Assembly: GCA_964019335.1 (NCBI GenBank)
Contig: OZ025651.1
Span: 682,001 to 746,000, forward strand
Length of the DNA stretch: 64,000 bases
Origin: Diplonema japonicum
Taxonomy: Eukaryota > Euglenozoa > Diplonemea > Diplonemida > Diplonemidae
Direction of reading: 5' to 3'
Position numbers and translations under genes: made by a program. The notes under the pieces were generated by a model. That model was given only the letters and a program-made list of their open reading frames with translations. It did no database searches and was not told where the DNA came from. Shown in pieces: positions 41,047 through 56,200 of the stretch (position 1 is its first letter; the number at the start of each line of letters is the position of its first letter).

Positions 41047-44000
41047 ATGGATTGGCAAGAGTCAGACTCGAACCCGGGGTCGAGACGGAGCGGGGTGCAC
41101 GCAAAACTGTCGAAGGGAATGGACAAGATATTCCCTGTAATACTCGCCTTGGAGTCACCTTTTAACGACACCCCTATACAAGGCATATTATCATGGATGG
41201 GACTGTTCGTGGAGGCCATGCAACAAATGGCGTTCTGCGTAAACCCGAGGTTCGGCTACACAGCAACGGTACCGAAGGAACTTGCGTTTTTCCTGTATTC
41301 TTCTCACATCCCTTTATGGGACAGCCTGTACGTGGACCTACCATATTCTTCTTTCCTCATATGGTACTGGTGTGTGGTAGGCTTAACCCTGATCGTTGTT
41401 GCATACATAAGCTGTGGTATAATGGAATATTTTGAACAGATGCAGCACGCGGTTGCCACCAAGGTCTTGGTTCCCTTTGTCCACGTTGTTGTGACGGTGT
41501 TCGCCGTGCCTTTTCTTCACGGGCTTGCTGCCAATATGTTCTGCTATGAAAGAAGCTTGTGGGCGTTCCCTTCTGAGCAATGCTGGGAACTTCAATCTAC
41601 ACTTTACTTCTGCTTTTCCATCGCGGTCATGTGCTGTGTAGTGGGTATCATGTTGGTCGGAGCTGCTGGTTTATTTACTGATGATTACGCCGCGAAGTCG
41701 ATTCTCGCACGCGCGCATGGGAGGATGGACATATTCGTTGTGTTTCAAAAGGCGGCGTTGGTTTTGTTCTACCATCTTCTTCTCGGACCTGGTTGGCGGG
41801 CTTCATACTGCTTCTTCGTGATTTTACTGAACACAGCTTGCTTCGCTGGTTACACGTTCGTCCTACCGTACTATAGCATACGAACGAATCAGATTAAAAG
41901 CGCGATTCATCTCTCGGTGGCGGCTGCGGGGGCGATTTCGTTCTGCGCTGAGTTTGAAGAAGATGCGTACACTCGCCATAATACAAACACACTGGCGGTG
42001 TTTTGCTTGATACCCTTCGCAGCGATGCTGGGATTCTTCATCGGGGGGATGCGCCCGCTGGCGGAATGTCTTGAAAGAATGGACCATCTGAAGCAATTTG
42101 GAGAGGTGTACCAACACAAATGTTACTTCCCCACCGGCCTCGTTGATCAAGACCAGTATTTTTCACGCATGAACTCCTTGGAAACGGATATTTTAGAAAG
42201 CGGGCGGGCGGAGGGTTTCGAGGACGAAAAATACTCGTCAATAGAAATTCTCATCCCGTACCTCGAATCGGTTCTGCTGACCACCGACGTGGAGGTCGCT
42301 ACAAGATTTCTCGTGTTGTACAGTTCAGCGACATCATCACCAGCGGGTTCAGAATCATGTGTAACATCCCACATGACAGCCTTCGCGGCCAGAATATTCA
42401 TTAAAGGAATCGTTCGGTACAAGAAGAAAACGATTGTTCACTTCCACTTCGCGAACTTCGTGAAGACATTCTGCCCGCCGTCGAAGCTCGTCTTCTCGCT
42501 GGAGCAATGCGACGCGGTTCTGAAGGACGATCTGGACATCTCTATGAAATTCCAGGCGTACCGCGTCCTCCTTTCATTGCGACTACACCTCGGCATTCAC
42601 GACCGCTCCCATATGTTCAGCCTAACGAAGGCAAAACGTTGCCACAAGGACGCGTTAAGCGATATGAGCACATTCTGGTTGAAACTAATGGACTCAAAAC
42701 ACGATTTACTATCTTTAGCGTGTCTCACAAATCAGATCACGGAGAAACGCGACAAGGGTCTGCGGGAGTACCAGCGTGCCATCCAAGAAGGATCGACAGA
42801 CAGAGAAGTTCTCAGCAGTTATGCTTCATTTCTTGAGTCTGTCATGCTTGACAAGAAACAGTCCGAACACATTCAAACTCACATTTCGGAATTGGGCGAG
42901 GAGCTTGTGAAAAGCATGATGAGCTCCAAAACCAACGGGAAGGCAACGAAGAAACACGGCATGAGCGACCTCATACCTTCGGAATCAGAGGAATCCGACA
43001 GCATGGGTACCAGCGGCAACAATTCCGCTGTTTTCATGTCGAAGTCCGCGATGGTTGCTCTCACACTGGTCGGGCTTATGATCCTCCTTATATTCGTCCT
43101 CGGGACCGTCGCGTCGATCTTCCAAAAGAAACATCTTGAGGAGCTGTCTGTAGTGGGCATGGCGAGAACTACCATTCAAATGGCGTCTCGTGAGATTGGG
43201 CTCATTCTATCGGTACCATCAACACAACTGTTTTCACATCAAGTCATTCTGCGTACGGAGCTTGATCTGTTCCTCAAAAGCCATAATAAACTGACGTACG
43301 GCGATGCTCGTTCCGCGTACGGTCCTATTTTCGATCTCCTGCAAAAACCAAGATACCTGCTCACAGACTGTGAGGACACGTGCCACCGTATCGCCGGGCT
43401 GTGGTCCTTCGGGTTGGAAATGGTGTCTACCTTCACGTCGGTCGGGTTTGCAAATGCAAACGGGACCACGGACCCTAGCAGTGTCATCGTTACAAAACGT
43501 GATGCGAGTTTTGTCGCGACGAACTCGATCCAGGCAGCCGCGTGGGGGTACAGTGATCTCGCAGGGTTTTTAAAGGAACAAGAAGACGTGTATGAACGTT
43601 GGTTCACCGTCGGGATGAGCTTCGCATTGTTCCTGTCTTTCTATGTCATCGTCATCGTGAACGTCGTCTTCAACTTCAATTTTCAAAAGATCGGCGCGAA
43701 CAAAATGGTTGCCATCCATTTGTTTTCGCTGATCCCGTTCACAACTCAGAAACAACTGCACCTCGCTTCACGCGAAAGGATAAAAGAGTTCGATCGCCAA
43801 GCCCGCGAAGCCGACAAAGGTACTGAACAGCTCGATACCGAGGCTTTGGGACAAGAAGACGACGAGGATGAACAGGATGTACAACTCAACAAAGGCGCCA
43901 GCATGGTCGGTCCTAATGGAAAACGCCCTAGCATGTCGAGATCGAAGTCTGTACAAGAAGGCGACTCGGGTATTAAACTGACCTCAATCATCGTGAAACA

Positions 44001-46964
44001 TAAGAAGCGCAGCGGGAAGAAAAAAAAGAAGAAAACCGTCACCTTCAACCTCGTCCAAACACAAAATGAAAACGAGCCGAAGGACTGCAAGCCTGCAAAG
44101 CTTGTCGAGGAGGCCCTCAGCATCCCCGACATCGATCAGGTCGGGTTGACCGTTGAAGAGCGCATGGAATTGCTAACAGAAGACAACGCGCAAGAAGAGG
44201 CCCATGAACGCATCCCCGACGCCGAACCGGAAAAAAAAGCCCCCGCTGGAAGATGGCTTCCCATAATCATCGCAATTCTGTTTTTCGGCATCTTCGGGAC
44301 TATGTACTCCGTGCACCCTGCGTCGGAAGATCTGATTGATGAAAGCAAGCTTTTCTACGATATTAGCAGGCATCTCTTCGGTTCGTTCGAACACCGTATC
44401 GGTCTGTCTCAGGCTGCTATCAGTTCGGCAGCAACGGGGTCACATGATTATTGGTTGGCATATTGGAACTCCCTCGCTTCGCGTGCTCCAATAGACAATA
44501 AGGACAACCTCGCACGCGACTTGCGCGACAACGAACTGACTCTGTTTGGAGATGTGTGTCTGCTGTGGGACAACATAGTTGAAACGGATAAAATAGCACT
44601 TGCGATCGCCGGGTCTGGATGGGGTTTAGACCCGGACCTGATGCAGCATCTCACAGCGTTGACATGGGGCGCCAACGATGCACTTGGGTACCAAGGCAAA
44701 ACAACAGATTTAACAGGTACGGCAGACGAGAAAATCGAAAGGGCGTACGGAATCCTGGTGACGAAGAAGTATTTCGAGACGGCGAAAGCGGCGGCGGACA
44801 AGCAGAGACAGCTCCTGAAGCTCGCGAAAAAACGTACCGAGTCGCAGGTGGACGATTCGAAAAACAAGATCTCGATCGCGATCGGGTTGTGCTGTGCGAT
44901 GTACATCATCATCCTCCTCCTCGCCGGGTACACCATGCAGAACAACTCCGGTGCGATCAAAATCATGCTGCTACTATGTATCGTGTTACTTGTCCCACAT
45001 ATACTTGTTTTGAACGTACAGTCAGACCTCAATTCAATTCAATACGATGAAGCAGCCGAAACGCTTCGCGTCCTCACAGATGTGGAACAGTCGTTAACCG
45101 ACATGCATTCACAAGTGCAGGCTTACGTGCTTTCAAAGGACCGTGTACATTACGAAACATTCTGGAAGCTGTCCGACGAAAGCACCATCGACAGGGAGCT
45201 AACATGGATCCTCGGAGCTGCTCCCGACGGCGGGCAGATCCTCCACGACTCCATCCGCAGGGACATCGGCAACCTGCAAAAAATCTATTTCATCATGTTC
45301 GAGATGATGTCTTACGAGATGTCTTCCAGCAACTTACCCTTCCGAACGGAGCACATGGGATACCAGTGGAACATCACGGCAGAAGGACGGAGCGTCATCC
45401 CGAAAGTTTCATACTCAAACCGGACCCACGATATGCTGTTAACCCCCGATGAAAAAAGTGTTGTCATGAAAGCAACATTATTCAGCGAGGGCGGCACGCT
45501 GCTAACCGCAACGAGAAGCCACGTCAACACTCTGTTTCAGTCGTTGGTTGCCAACCAGGTGGACGATGCGATCGACAACAAAGACGGCATCGAAAAGAAA
45601 AAACTCGCAGTTTTGATACTCCTGTGCGTGTCCATGCTCAACATGTGTATGATGTCCGTGGTGATGGGAATTGTGGCGACGGACATACGCGTCCAGAACG
45701 TAAGCGCAGTGGTTGAAAAAATCAACAAGGTTCTGTTCCAAGGCACCACAATGAAATGCAGAATTGCGTTTCTGCTGGTTCTCAGCGGCGTAACTGTTCA
45801 GTACGTCCTCGCGTTGAATCTAATATCCGTCAGTGGCGGGAAGACCATGGAAGACATCAACCTCGCGACAAGCCGAGAATGGACTGTTGCACGATCCGCC
45901 ATCGCGGCTGATCGCCTGTACCAAGCCTACATCAACGGCGATGTGTCCAGCAATGAAATTTCCGACCCCTACCGTCTCAGGGTGCAGGAGCTTATTCAGG
46001 AGCTTTCGGACATCAAAAACAAGCTTTTTCTCGGGTCGACTACTGTCGACCGTATGTACGGGAAGTGGTTGATAAACCTGCAAGAAATCTCAACACTCGG
46101 AGCTGACGCATCTGCCACTGCGTCTCGGACCCCGCAGGCCATTCACGAGGAGCTCATAGCTACTATGCGACCGCTCATTGAAGAATTGTGGAAGTCGGGC
46201 GACACGCTTGTCTCAGATGTGAAGAAGGATGTGAACAACGCGTGGTTGTACCTGCTTCTATGCTCGTGTGTGATCCTCATCGCAACCTTCCTCCTCGTGA
46301 AGGGCGTGCTGAGCCCCGTGGTCATACAACTCGTAAATGAGGAACACGGCACTAAGGTTCTTTTGAAAATGATTCCTTCGAAAGTATTTTTTTTTTCTTT
46401 TCCCCGAAAAAAAAAAAAAAGGTAAGAAGCATCGTCCCGAAGATTGCGACGTACCTGGACACTGGCGTCATAACCGATGAAGAGCAGGATAGAAAGCTGC
46501 ACCCGACGTGCAGCACCATGATACGTTTCAAAGAGGAGTTTAACAAGTCTACCGAAGAGACGCAGCAAGCAGTGGTCGAGATGCTCGAGCGATCTCAGTA
46601 TGGAAAAGAAATACAAAATGAAATGAAATAAAATAGGAGTGGAATCGTGGTGACGGACGAGGGGGGCATTATCGTGGCCATAAACGAAGCTGCGCTCCGT
46701 GTGAGCTCTTACGAGCGGGCGGAGGCGATTGGCAAGAACGTTAGCATTTTCGTTCCATCTGCCATCGCAGGCATGCATCAAAGCTTCATAGAGAACTACT
46801 TAGCCTCGGGTGTGGCCCGTGTCGTGGGGAGAGGCCGAGACGTCCTCCTCCAAGACAAGTTCGCCAACTACATCCATGTCTACGCCCAGATCGACGAGCT
46901 GCGGCGTGGGCCCGAACTGTTCTTCATCGCGCAGTTGGATCCTTACATCACTGCTCAGAAATAA
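41047..46964 (+). CDS. TmcB-like multi-pass membrane protein with PAS domain
   Basis: This has 1,946 residues. Exons are 41047-46383, 46422-46597 and 46637-46964 (introns 38 and 39 bp). The first 370 residues hold about six membrane segments (for example SFLIWYWCVVGLTLIVVAY and VTVFAVPFLHGLAANMF), then a soluble helical region. Further hydrophobic segments follow at about 675, 860, 1075, 1280, 1310, 1520, 1580 and 1740, separated by large loops, as in the 'tiny macrocysts B' family of protists. After both introns are removed, the C-terminus is a PAS sensor domain: GIVVTDEGGIIVAINEAALR, GKNVSIFVPS, YLASGVARVVGRGRDVL, ending DPYITAQK. The PAS domain is split from the membrane part by intron 2. 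The family role is poorly known; sensory or osmotic signalling is inferred. An acidic/Lys-rich insert lies at about 930-1020. Confidence 0.82.
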
Positions 46965-47206
46965 ACCAAGAGTTTTCTTTTTATATATTTTACTTTTATG
47001 TACATGAATATAATTTTTTTCTTCCCCATCTCTCTCCCCCTTGCTTTTACGTTTTCACTTTCTTTTTCTTTTCCAAGAAAAAAAAGGATTTTGGTGGAGT
47101 GCTACCTTGACACATGAATTGAAAACAAAAAAGTTCGTTTAGTTTCTCAACTTTTATCCCCCCCCTATTGATCCAAACGGAATCATACTTTTTTCTAATA
47201 CAGGGC

Positions 47207-50200
47207 ATGCTTAAATGTGAATGGCTGCTGCTGCTACTTTTTGCTGTCTGTGAATCATGCTACACTGGATACTCTGCTTATGATTATGTGGACGCTGCCG
47301 GCATCCCACAGACGTCCTGCTTTCGGTACTACAACGGTGCTGCAAGAACATGGGAAGCGGCTAAGAAAGCGTGCGAGGGCGAAGGCGGGTCCCTCGCATC
47401 AATGGCAACTAACGCGGAAGCGGTGTTCATATCCGCTTTGATAACCCCGAGAAGAGGCGCCCCGTGGGTAGGTGCGAAATACAATGGAGTCAAATGGGAA
47501 TGGATCGATAAGACGGTGGTCCTCCCGCAAAACAGTACGGTGACAAGCTCGTACAACCCATGGAGGACACACCACCCTGCACAAACCGGCTGCGGGCAGC
47601 TTTCCATTGTCGCGTCGCCAGCTTATCAGAAAATGCACGCGAGGAGCTGTTCAGCAGTTTCTTTCTACATATGCCAAGCACCACCGTTACCACCGGCTGC
47701 CTTAATCATCACGAGAAACGCATCAACCATGCAAACCAGACGGGAAGACAGCGTCAGGGTTGTGATTATTGATGAGAAGCTCAGCCCCGCCCACGGCATG
47801 GATCGCTCAAGGGTCATTGTCGACATTACTAACGCCACGAATACCACGTCTCCAAACGGGCTTCGCTGGGTGGGTTCCACACCGGTCTCTGGTTTCATCC
47901 AAGCGAACAAAACGGTTATTCTACGTTGTGTGTCTAGTGGGGAGTACACGGTTAAGCTTTCTGTCACACTTCAGAACGGTTTCGCCACGAACGAGAATTT
48001 TCGAAAACGAGCGACCATTGTGTGCGAGCAAAACGCGGAGATTGAGATCTTCGCGTCCTCCGCGTCGTCCAGCACAACAGCCAACGAAAGATGCGTCGAC
48101 GAACCCGCTACCGCCATCAAAAAAGCAGCCATAGAAGCTTCTTTATCTGCGAATGAAACCGCGTCACACTTCACCGTATGGGCGTGGTGCCCGACTTCGC
48201 ATTCAAATGTCTATTGGAACACACCTCCTGAGGGTGCGACCGGCGAACCCGAGTACTACAACACAGCCATTGAACAATGGCATCCTAGAACCAACCCCAT
48301 CGACTGCTTCCCCCACGCGAACGATTCGACGACGTGGTCGCCAGAAAACGGTGGGGAGGTCAACCTCACAGTGGGGTACTCGGAAGCGGTGCTCCTCCGG
48401 GAGGTCGTCGTGTTCGTTCCTGTCGACGTTAAGTTCGTGACGAACATCGGCGTCATAACGCTGACCGAAGAGGGCAGGATCGAGGAAAAGAAACGTCTCC
48501 TTGCATCAGCACCATCTGGCATCAGCACCGTTCTTTACCCAGCTTCCATAGGCGAAGCTCATCAAATCATGTCAGATACATGCGCCGAGATCTGCAATAT
48601 GATAGGTGTGCTGTGCATGTCGTGGTGCGTCGATGAGGGTGCAAGGTCGTGTCTCTTGGTCCACGATGTTACAGGGTTCGAGACACGCAGCGGTTCCATG
48701 TGTGGAACACCGCTTTCCGGTGGAGGGTACGATTTCTCCGCGGGGACTTTTCTCACGGGGCCCATCATTGATGCGTCTGCGCTCCGTATTCCTTTGACGC
48801 TGCCTGCTGGGGTGGCCATCGCTGGGGTGTATTTCATGCTTCCGCAGCCTAGCAGCTTGACAACAACCGCCACGATGACCGATTATTACTACAACGCCAG
48901 CAACACAATCGTTTCGAACGATATCGATGAGTACAGCAGCAACAGCAACAGCAGCAGCAATGTCAGCCAGACTGTGTGGATTGACAACGACGCCAACGTG
49001 ACCAATGTCACGCTCACAGCATCGTCGTCCTCCACAAAGATCGCCACGCCGAGCGTCACCGTGACATGGAGCGAGTCGCGGAGCAGTACATCCAGCGAAA
49101 CGTTTACCGCACACGACGTGACACCTTCCTCTTCAGCCGCTTCTGCCTATATCGAAGGGAACAGTAGTAACTTAACACTTCCCACATCGACACCCACGGT
49201 GGCGGGGAGCTTCACCATTGAGCTCAACGACAGCATAGCTGACGTCTCGGAATGCTCCACACTGCAGTCAATCGTGTTGGAGACGTCGCAAAGCTGTGTT
49301 CAAGTATTCAGCTCATCCGCGATCGGTTGGGAGGAATGTAAAGCAGGGGTGGCGGGTGTTGATGGTGAGTACGCGACACTTCGCAACGGGGAGTGTTTTG
49401 GGTACACTGGACCATGCTACACCAGGACAACCGAAGGGGGCGCGTACACGGCGAGGCTGGTGTGTGTGAAGGAATGCGAGCGGCTGCCAAGCGTGTTGCT
49501 TATGGCCTCGTCAGAGTGCTCTGCAACATCGGCCTTGACGACACCTTACTTAGATATCTGTGCAGACCACGCCTTGCAACTGGCAGGTGATTCATACACA
49601 TACCACTCGAACAATGGCCAGTGCACCGTGTTTCACGGTGGGTGTGTATTGCGTGACAGCAAGTCTTCAGCTGTGACTGGGAAGCTACGCTGTGGGGATA
49701 CCACTTCTGTGCGTGGCGGAGGCACTGATGCAACGGTGATCCCCATCTGGTCTGGGAAAGCTCCGGTGACGTGTCCCGGCACGGTTCGCGTCGGGCTGAC
49801 CAGCACGCAGATGGCTGAACTGTCTTTGGTGCGAACGGTAGTGGTGACGGTGTCTCTACCAGTTTCAAACCCGTTGCTGTATCCATATATTGGGCAGATA
49901 GATGCTGTGTCTTTGATAGGCGACATGCAGGACCTCTCCTGGTCAAGTGGTGAACTGTTCTTTCCTATGTACATCGCCATCACGGTGAAGGGGACAGGGC
50001 TTTCCCTTTCTACTGATGAGTATTACATCATGGAGGACGCTCCAGGTGGTCGAACGGAGTCGGAGCGAAAGGCTGTCTGTGAAACGCTGGTGCCTCCTCG
50101 GTCACGTTTCATCACGGGCAACACCACAAACTTGGTGACCCCGGCCGCAATGAGGGGCAGCGTGGGGAGCATAACGTGGTATACCATTTGCTTTGCGCTG

Positions 50201-53200
50201 AGGGCGATCCAGCCGTTCGTACCTCTCGGGAAGGCGTTAGTGGTGCACCCGCCGCCGGTTCGCATCCAGTGGAAGCAGAACGAGGTTCCCGCCACATCGA
50301 CATTGGTGGGCGAGGCAACGTTGTTCCACGTGCAGCAAGTCGATTCCATGAATATCTTATCACACGCAGAAGGGCACACCACATTATATGTAGAGGCTTT
50401 CAACACCAACGGTGAGCGAGCGAATACGACAATGGTGCTTGTGAGCGATTTTTTTGGAGGGTACGCGTCGTTCAGCGTTATGTTTTACGTGCCAGGAGTC
50501 ACAAGGATGGTGGTGGGGGCGGTGTGGGGTTTCCATGCCATCGAAGATTCCTCAGTGAACGAGACCGCTATCCTGAACGTGCTGGTGGGTGAACCGCACC
50601 ATGTGAAATTCGTTTCTATTCCCTCCGCTCTCACCACTGTCACTCAAGTGAAGGTAGTGGTGCATGTGTTCGATATCTACGAGAACCACGTCACCACCGA
50701 CAACAGCACCACAGCACGACTCACAGTCCCCCGCATGCTCGCCAACGACGGCGGAAAGGTGACAGCGGTCTCTGGCGTCCTCACCTTTTACATCGTCTTT
50801 GCTGCGACAGGTGACGCTGAGCTGTCCATTCTTCCCGAGCTCCCTAGTTCTACCTTGGGACAGCCGCAATTTATATCTGTGCCTATCACGGTGACTCCTT
50901 ATGACGGCCCTGCGTATCTCAGTCCTGGCATTCTGACGCTCACCCTTCAGTTGGGGATCTCGTTCAGCTCGTTTAGCAAGAGCCTTCTTTCCCAACATGT
51001 GGCCAGTGTGCTCAATAAACAGTCGTGGGAGGTCTCTGTCTCTAGCCTCATCCTCCCCACGACCACTGGGGAATTCACGGTGCTCGTCGACGTCATCATC
51101 CCAGCGGGAGCAGCTGTGTTCCCGTACCGTGTGGCCGCTGCCGACATGGTGAACTCCGACCTGGCGAACCCAAGCTCACTATTTCACACTGCGTTCGACC
51201 TTATAGGTGTGAGCTATTCGGTTACTGAGAAGAACGTGGCCACGGAAGCACCGGTCGTACTGCTTCACCCGCCGCAACAACTTAAGGAGGGAAGCAGCAT
51301 CAAGGTGAGTGGCGCCAAGAAGCTGATCTTGCGGTCCACAGTCAGCCATCTAGCTGACTTCACACTGAAATGGGACTCCGGAGAGCTAGACCTTCCGAAG
51401 TTGGACTCTGAAGGGCTTGTTCTCGCTGGGCTCAATGATTTGTCGCTGGTGCTGGCACCCAACGTGATGTGCAACGGGAAAGTGTACTACTATAGCATGA
51501 CCGCGACAGATGCTCAATCAGCGGTGAGGAGCGCATGTGGGCCGCTCACGCACGATAAAGGGCTGAGCGATCTCCCGAGCACTTGTGCTATCACATTGGA
51601 CACAAGTGCAGCAGATCAGCAGGCATGCATGGATGTAGCCTGGACCTCTGGTGGTGACTATGTAACGTACCACAGCATCACCACGCGGTGCAGAATCTAC
51701 GCTGGAGATTGTCCCTCCACTTCGTACCCCGGGGGCATGACTCTCTCTCTATGCGGCAGGAAGGTTCTCCAGTCCACTGCTTCCATATCTCTAGTAGTTA
51801 ACTCGCCACCACGTTCCCGCTCTGGCGCCACGGAGATTGAGGTGACACCGCGCAGCGGGACAGCTTTGGCAACCACGTTCAACTTCTCGGCATGTGGTGG
51901 GGAGTGGGATGACGAAGCAGGCGACAAACCTTTGAAGTACAAGTTCACATACACGAAGAAGATATCCGAGGCCAATGCAGCAAGGGCGGTGAAGGAGACG
52001 TACATCAGCGGGATGCATGGAGACAACTGCACAGTGGACCAGGAGCAGGCTTCGGCAAGCCTTGATGACTGTGTAACAGATGCACTAGCAGCAGGGCATG
52101 ACTACTACGAGTACGAGAGCAGTGGGAGCCTCTGCAGGTTGCTTGTAGGACAATGCAGACCTGTCATCCCATGCAGCGACGCGTGCTCCTGTACCGAGTT
52201 GGACAACTCAAATTCTACAACGCCCAGCGACACTGTCTCTGGCATCATCGCAGGCAGGCCTGTTGTTGTGCGCAACAGTGAGCAGTGCTACGTTACAACC
52301 ACCCTTGCTGAGGGGGTTTTCGACGTGATAATGTGCGTCAGCGACTTATGGGGTTCCCCAACATGCGTCCCTCCTATCACAGTGGAGGTAACGATGCCCG
52401 AGCCCGACCTGGATCTCTTAAGCAATGCTTTGGGTGCAGTCGATGTTGCAGACCCACAAGCAGCACTGCTGTCTGTGCACTTGCTCACGGACTACATCAA
52501 CAAAATCAACGACACGGGCAGCACTGGTACAGGGTCGCGCACATCGTTCAAGAAACAGCTGCTGACGTCGATGCAAAGCAGCAGCCCTGGTGCAGACCTC
52601 ATCGGGGAAACATGCGACTCGGTGTCTGCACTGTCTGCCAACCCCGATGATCTGGATGATTCAATGCGGGAAAACACAGCGTTGTTCCTAGCGGACAGTC
52701 TTTCAGCAGCAGCGGGAGCGGACGTGGCGATAGAAGCATCTGCCGGCGTGGCTGCTCTTGAAGGTCTGGGGTCTGTATTGTTTGGCGAGCTACCAGCTAC
52801 CCCCGACGGTGCAGCCGCAGCGCGGGTGTCTCGGATCCTGTCAGCACAGGACGACAACGCAACCGCTGCATCACCTGAGGAGACCTATGCCGCCAACGAC
52901 ACCAACAGCACCAATGAGCCGTCCGACGCACAGAAACGTGCTGCTGCCATTGACACTGCAATCACTAACTCGCTCGGTGCACTCAAAAAGGGCCTCCTGT
53001 CGGGAACCGTCGCTGGTGAAAAAGCTGAAACTATCGCCACAGGCGGCCTCTCTATGACCGTGCAGCGCACAAAGGGCCCGCCTTCGGCACTGTCGTCGGC
53101 GAAGGCAGCTGTCGCGATACCAAGCACGTTGCAGTCGGAGGTGAACGGTGCCGGCGGCGAGGTGGATGCTCAGATAACCGAAGTGGACAACGACCCCAAG

Positions 53201-56200
53201 GCCGTCATCAGCGGAAGCCCTTCCATGTCGCCTGTAGTAGGCTTCACGATGTCAGCCGCGGGCGGAGGCGACCTTTCGATAAAGCAACTCACGCAACCCT
53301 TGAGAATCACAATGCAGACTGCTATCACCAAGCAAGGTTCTCAAGACCCTTTGGCAGTAACGGCTGTGTCGTGCAGGTGGTGGGACGAAGCATCGGGCAC
53401 ATGGTCGGGGAGCGGGTGCCGTTTAGTCGTCGATGGTGTGAAGTACCGCTGTGGGACAAGAAGCAATGGGAAACCGATGTGGTGCCAGAGGGCACCTGGG
53501 GTCCATACCGACCCGATTGTTGCCGAAGCTGCAGCGGCACGCAGCAGACCTCAAAAGGGCCGAGTGGGCAGAGTACTGGAAAGCGATGCACCCACCTCAT
53601 TGAGGGTGCTCATCTGCGAATGTGACCACGCGACGCAGTTCTCTGTCGGAGGCCTCGCCGATTTGAAGCCGAAGCCCAACTTCCCGACGCTGGACATCAC
53701 GGACCTATCGCAAGTATCGGGCGCCGTGTTGATCGTAATCTGTACCTTTGCTGGGATCGTAGTTGTGTCTACGGCAGTTCTCTGTGTGAGGGATATAAGA
53801 AGCATCGATCTGGGGAAGACAGGCCAGCACATGGAAAACATAAGGGAGTTCGAAGGCATTCAGAAAAAGAAGAAGAAAAACAAACAGCACAAACGGCAGC
53901 CGAAGGAAGACAACACCGCGGACGAGGCCGTCACGCGTGCGGTGTTCGCACAGCCGTTCGTGTTGGACCTCTCCGATGCAACGGCCAGTAAATTAAAGAA
54001 TTTCGGGAAGCTTTACATGCGGATATGCTTATCTTCTCACATATGGTTGAGGGCGCTGCTGAAGCAGGCAACGACAACAAGAAACTTTGAAAGCCACCAG
54101 AAGGCTTTGGTGCTGTACTGCCTAATCGCTGCGGCACTCTTCGTGAACTCTGTGTGGTACCGGCACCCTGATGAAAACACGTCCCTCATCGGACAGCTCA
54201 GCAATAACGCATACGCAGCCGCGTCCACCATTGCGGTGCTCCTGCCTTCGGCTTTTGTGTTGTCACACTTCTTTGTGTACACACCTCCGTTGGGAACTGG
54301 CAAGAAGGGTGCTCTGTACGCCCCGATAACTACGAAACCAGACACAGCTCCCGACATTGCCGATGTGAAGGAGGCTGTTCTCGCAGTGATCGCAACTGGA
54401 TGTTCAAGATCGGGTGAAGCGAGGTTTGAGCTTCCTTCGGACGAAATGAACCTCGTCATCAAGGAAGAGGTCAATCTGGGAAGATTGCACTGCGCGGTTA
54501 CGATGGCGTTGCTTCAGGACAACCTCATCGATCTGAGAGATCCGGAGGTTGAGCTCGGCCCGTCGCTCGTGAACTCTGCCGTTGAAAAAATCAAATCCGT
54601 GTACATAGGCTTGATGAAGGAAAAAAACGCCGACTTACAACTCACGATGCAAGTCGTCCGTGACAACACCATCCAAACTATCGTGGTGACCGACTTAGAC
54701 GCACAGTTCGAAGAAGAACTGAAGGCTGAGTCTCTACGAAGCAGATGGCTGCCCGCACTACGCTGCCTCTACAGTTGCCGTTCTGCGGGAAGTGTCGGAA
54801 AGCTCTACATGCCTCACCAATACCAACTGGCTTCCTGCTTGTTCCAAATGGCGTTGATTGGAGACAACCCGGACCTCTTCACCTTAATGCACCGTGTCGA
54901 TGCCTCTTGTTTAACTGTCAGGGAGACCGTGAAATCCGTTATTGCGGAAAACCGGATAGGACGTGCATGGGCCATGTACTATGCTAGAAAACACCTTCGG
55001 ATACAAGCGTCCTCCTTCACACGGCTGCATCATATGTCGCTCCCCACGGAGCCCGAGGAGCTCGAGCTTATCTTCGGGTTGCGGAACCCCATCGACCCAG
55101 CGTTTCTAGGAGGCGTTCCTTACATGTCAAAAGAGGAAACCTGTGTTGAGAACGGAATTGTGTACAAATGGGTGGACGCTGTAGAAGAAGTGGCAAAAGC
55201 ATGCTCAGGGGAGGGCTCGTTCCTCAAGGCTGCGCACATGTTCAGGCATGCAGAGCTTGGAGAGGATGACATCCACGAAGCGCGGAAACAGTGGCAATCC
55301 GTGGAAAAAAGAGGCTGGCGGGACCTGGAGGAAATGGATACCGACGCAAGGAGGGATTCCCTGTTGGGGTCGGACTGCTCCGATGACATCCTGGAGAGGG
55401 CACGGGACGTGAAGGAGGCCGTTGCTTTCGAGTGCAACGACGTCGCAGAGCCGCCGAAGAGCACCGCGGACGCGAAGGGTTTAGGAATATTGTTGAAATT
55501 CCGTTCGGGCAACCCGGAAACTCTGAAACAAACGCTTGTCGAGGCGATGGCCGGGATTCTAGTCTCCGACGGCGACCCACTGCAGGAAGGAGCGAGAACG
55601 AGAAGCATCGAATACGGCCGGTTGATGGCGAGAAACTACGCGGTTCTCGTGGGCGTCTCACCGAAACGATTTTGCTCCCTCTTCACCGCAGAGGAACAGG
55701 GCGAGATTTTAAAAATCGCCCCGGGGAGGATCTCGGTGGGCTGCAATGTAATCATCGTGAACTGCGAAGACAAGCTGAGAGAGCTCTGCGGCGTCGAATG
55801 GAACGAACTGAAAACCCCATACGTCGGTGGAGAAGGACGCGTCGTAAAAATTTTCGAACCGGGCGACTACGCCACCTCAAGATGGGTCACCGTTGTCTTC
55901 GGCGACAGACAAGAACGATTATTCCCGGAAAAGGCTGTGAAGGTTACAGGAAGAGAGGAAATGGAAACGATGCTTCTACACATCACCACAGGGCGTATCG
56001 ACAAGCTGAACGACTACGCGAGGAGAAAACTGCACATCAACAAGAAACAGGTTGGAAACAACATCTTCAACCCACGAAAGGTGAACCTACACCTCACATA
56101 CTCTCTTAATGTTCTGTTCCACGCTGACATAGACGAGAAGGTCTCGAAGTACCCATCTGTTGAGATCAAAAGGGGCGTGCTGTACTGTTGTTCACCGTTG

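Noticed and set aside
41060-41110. GACTCGAACCCGGGGTC, resembling a tRNA T-arm, at the start of the TmcB-like gene
   Set aside because: There is no D-arm or acceptor pairing around it, and the sequence is in a good coding frame.
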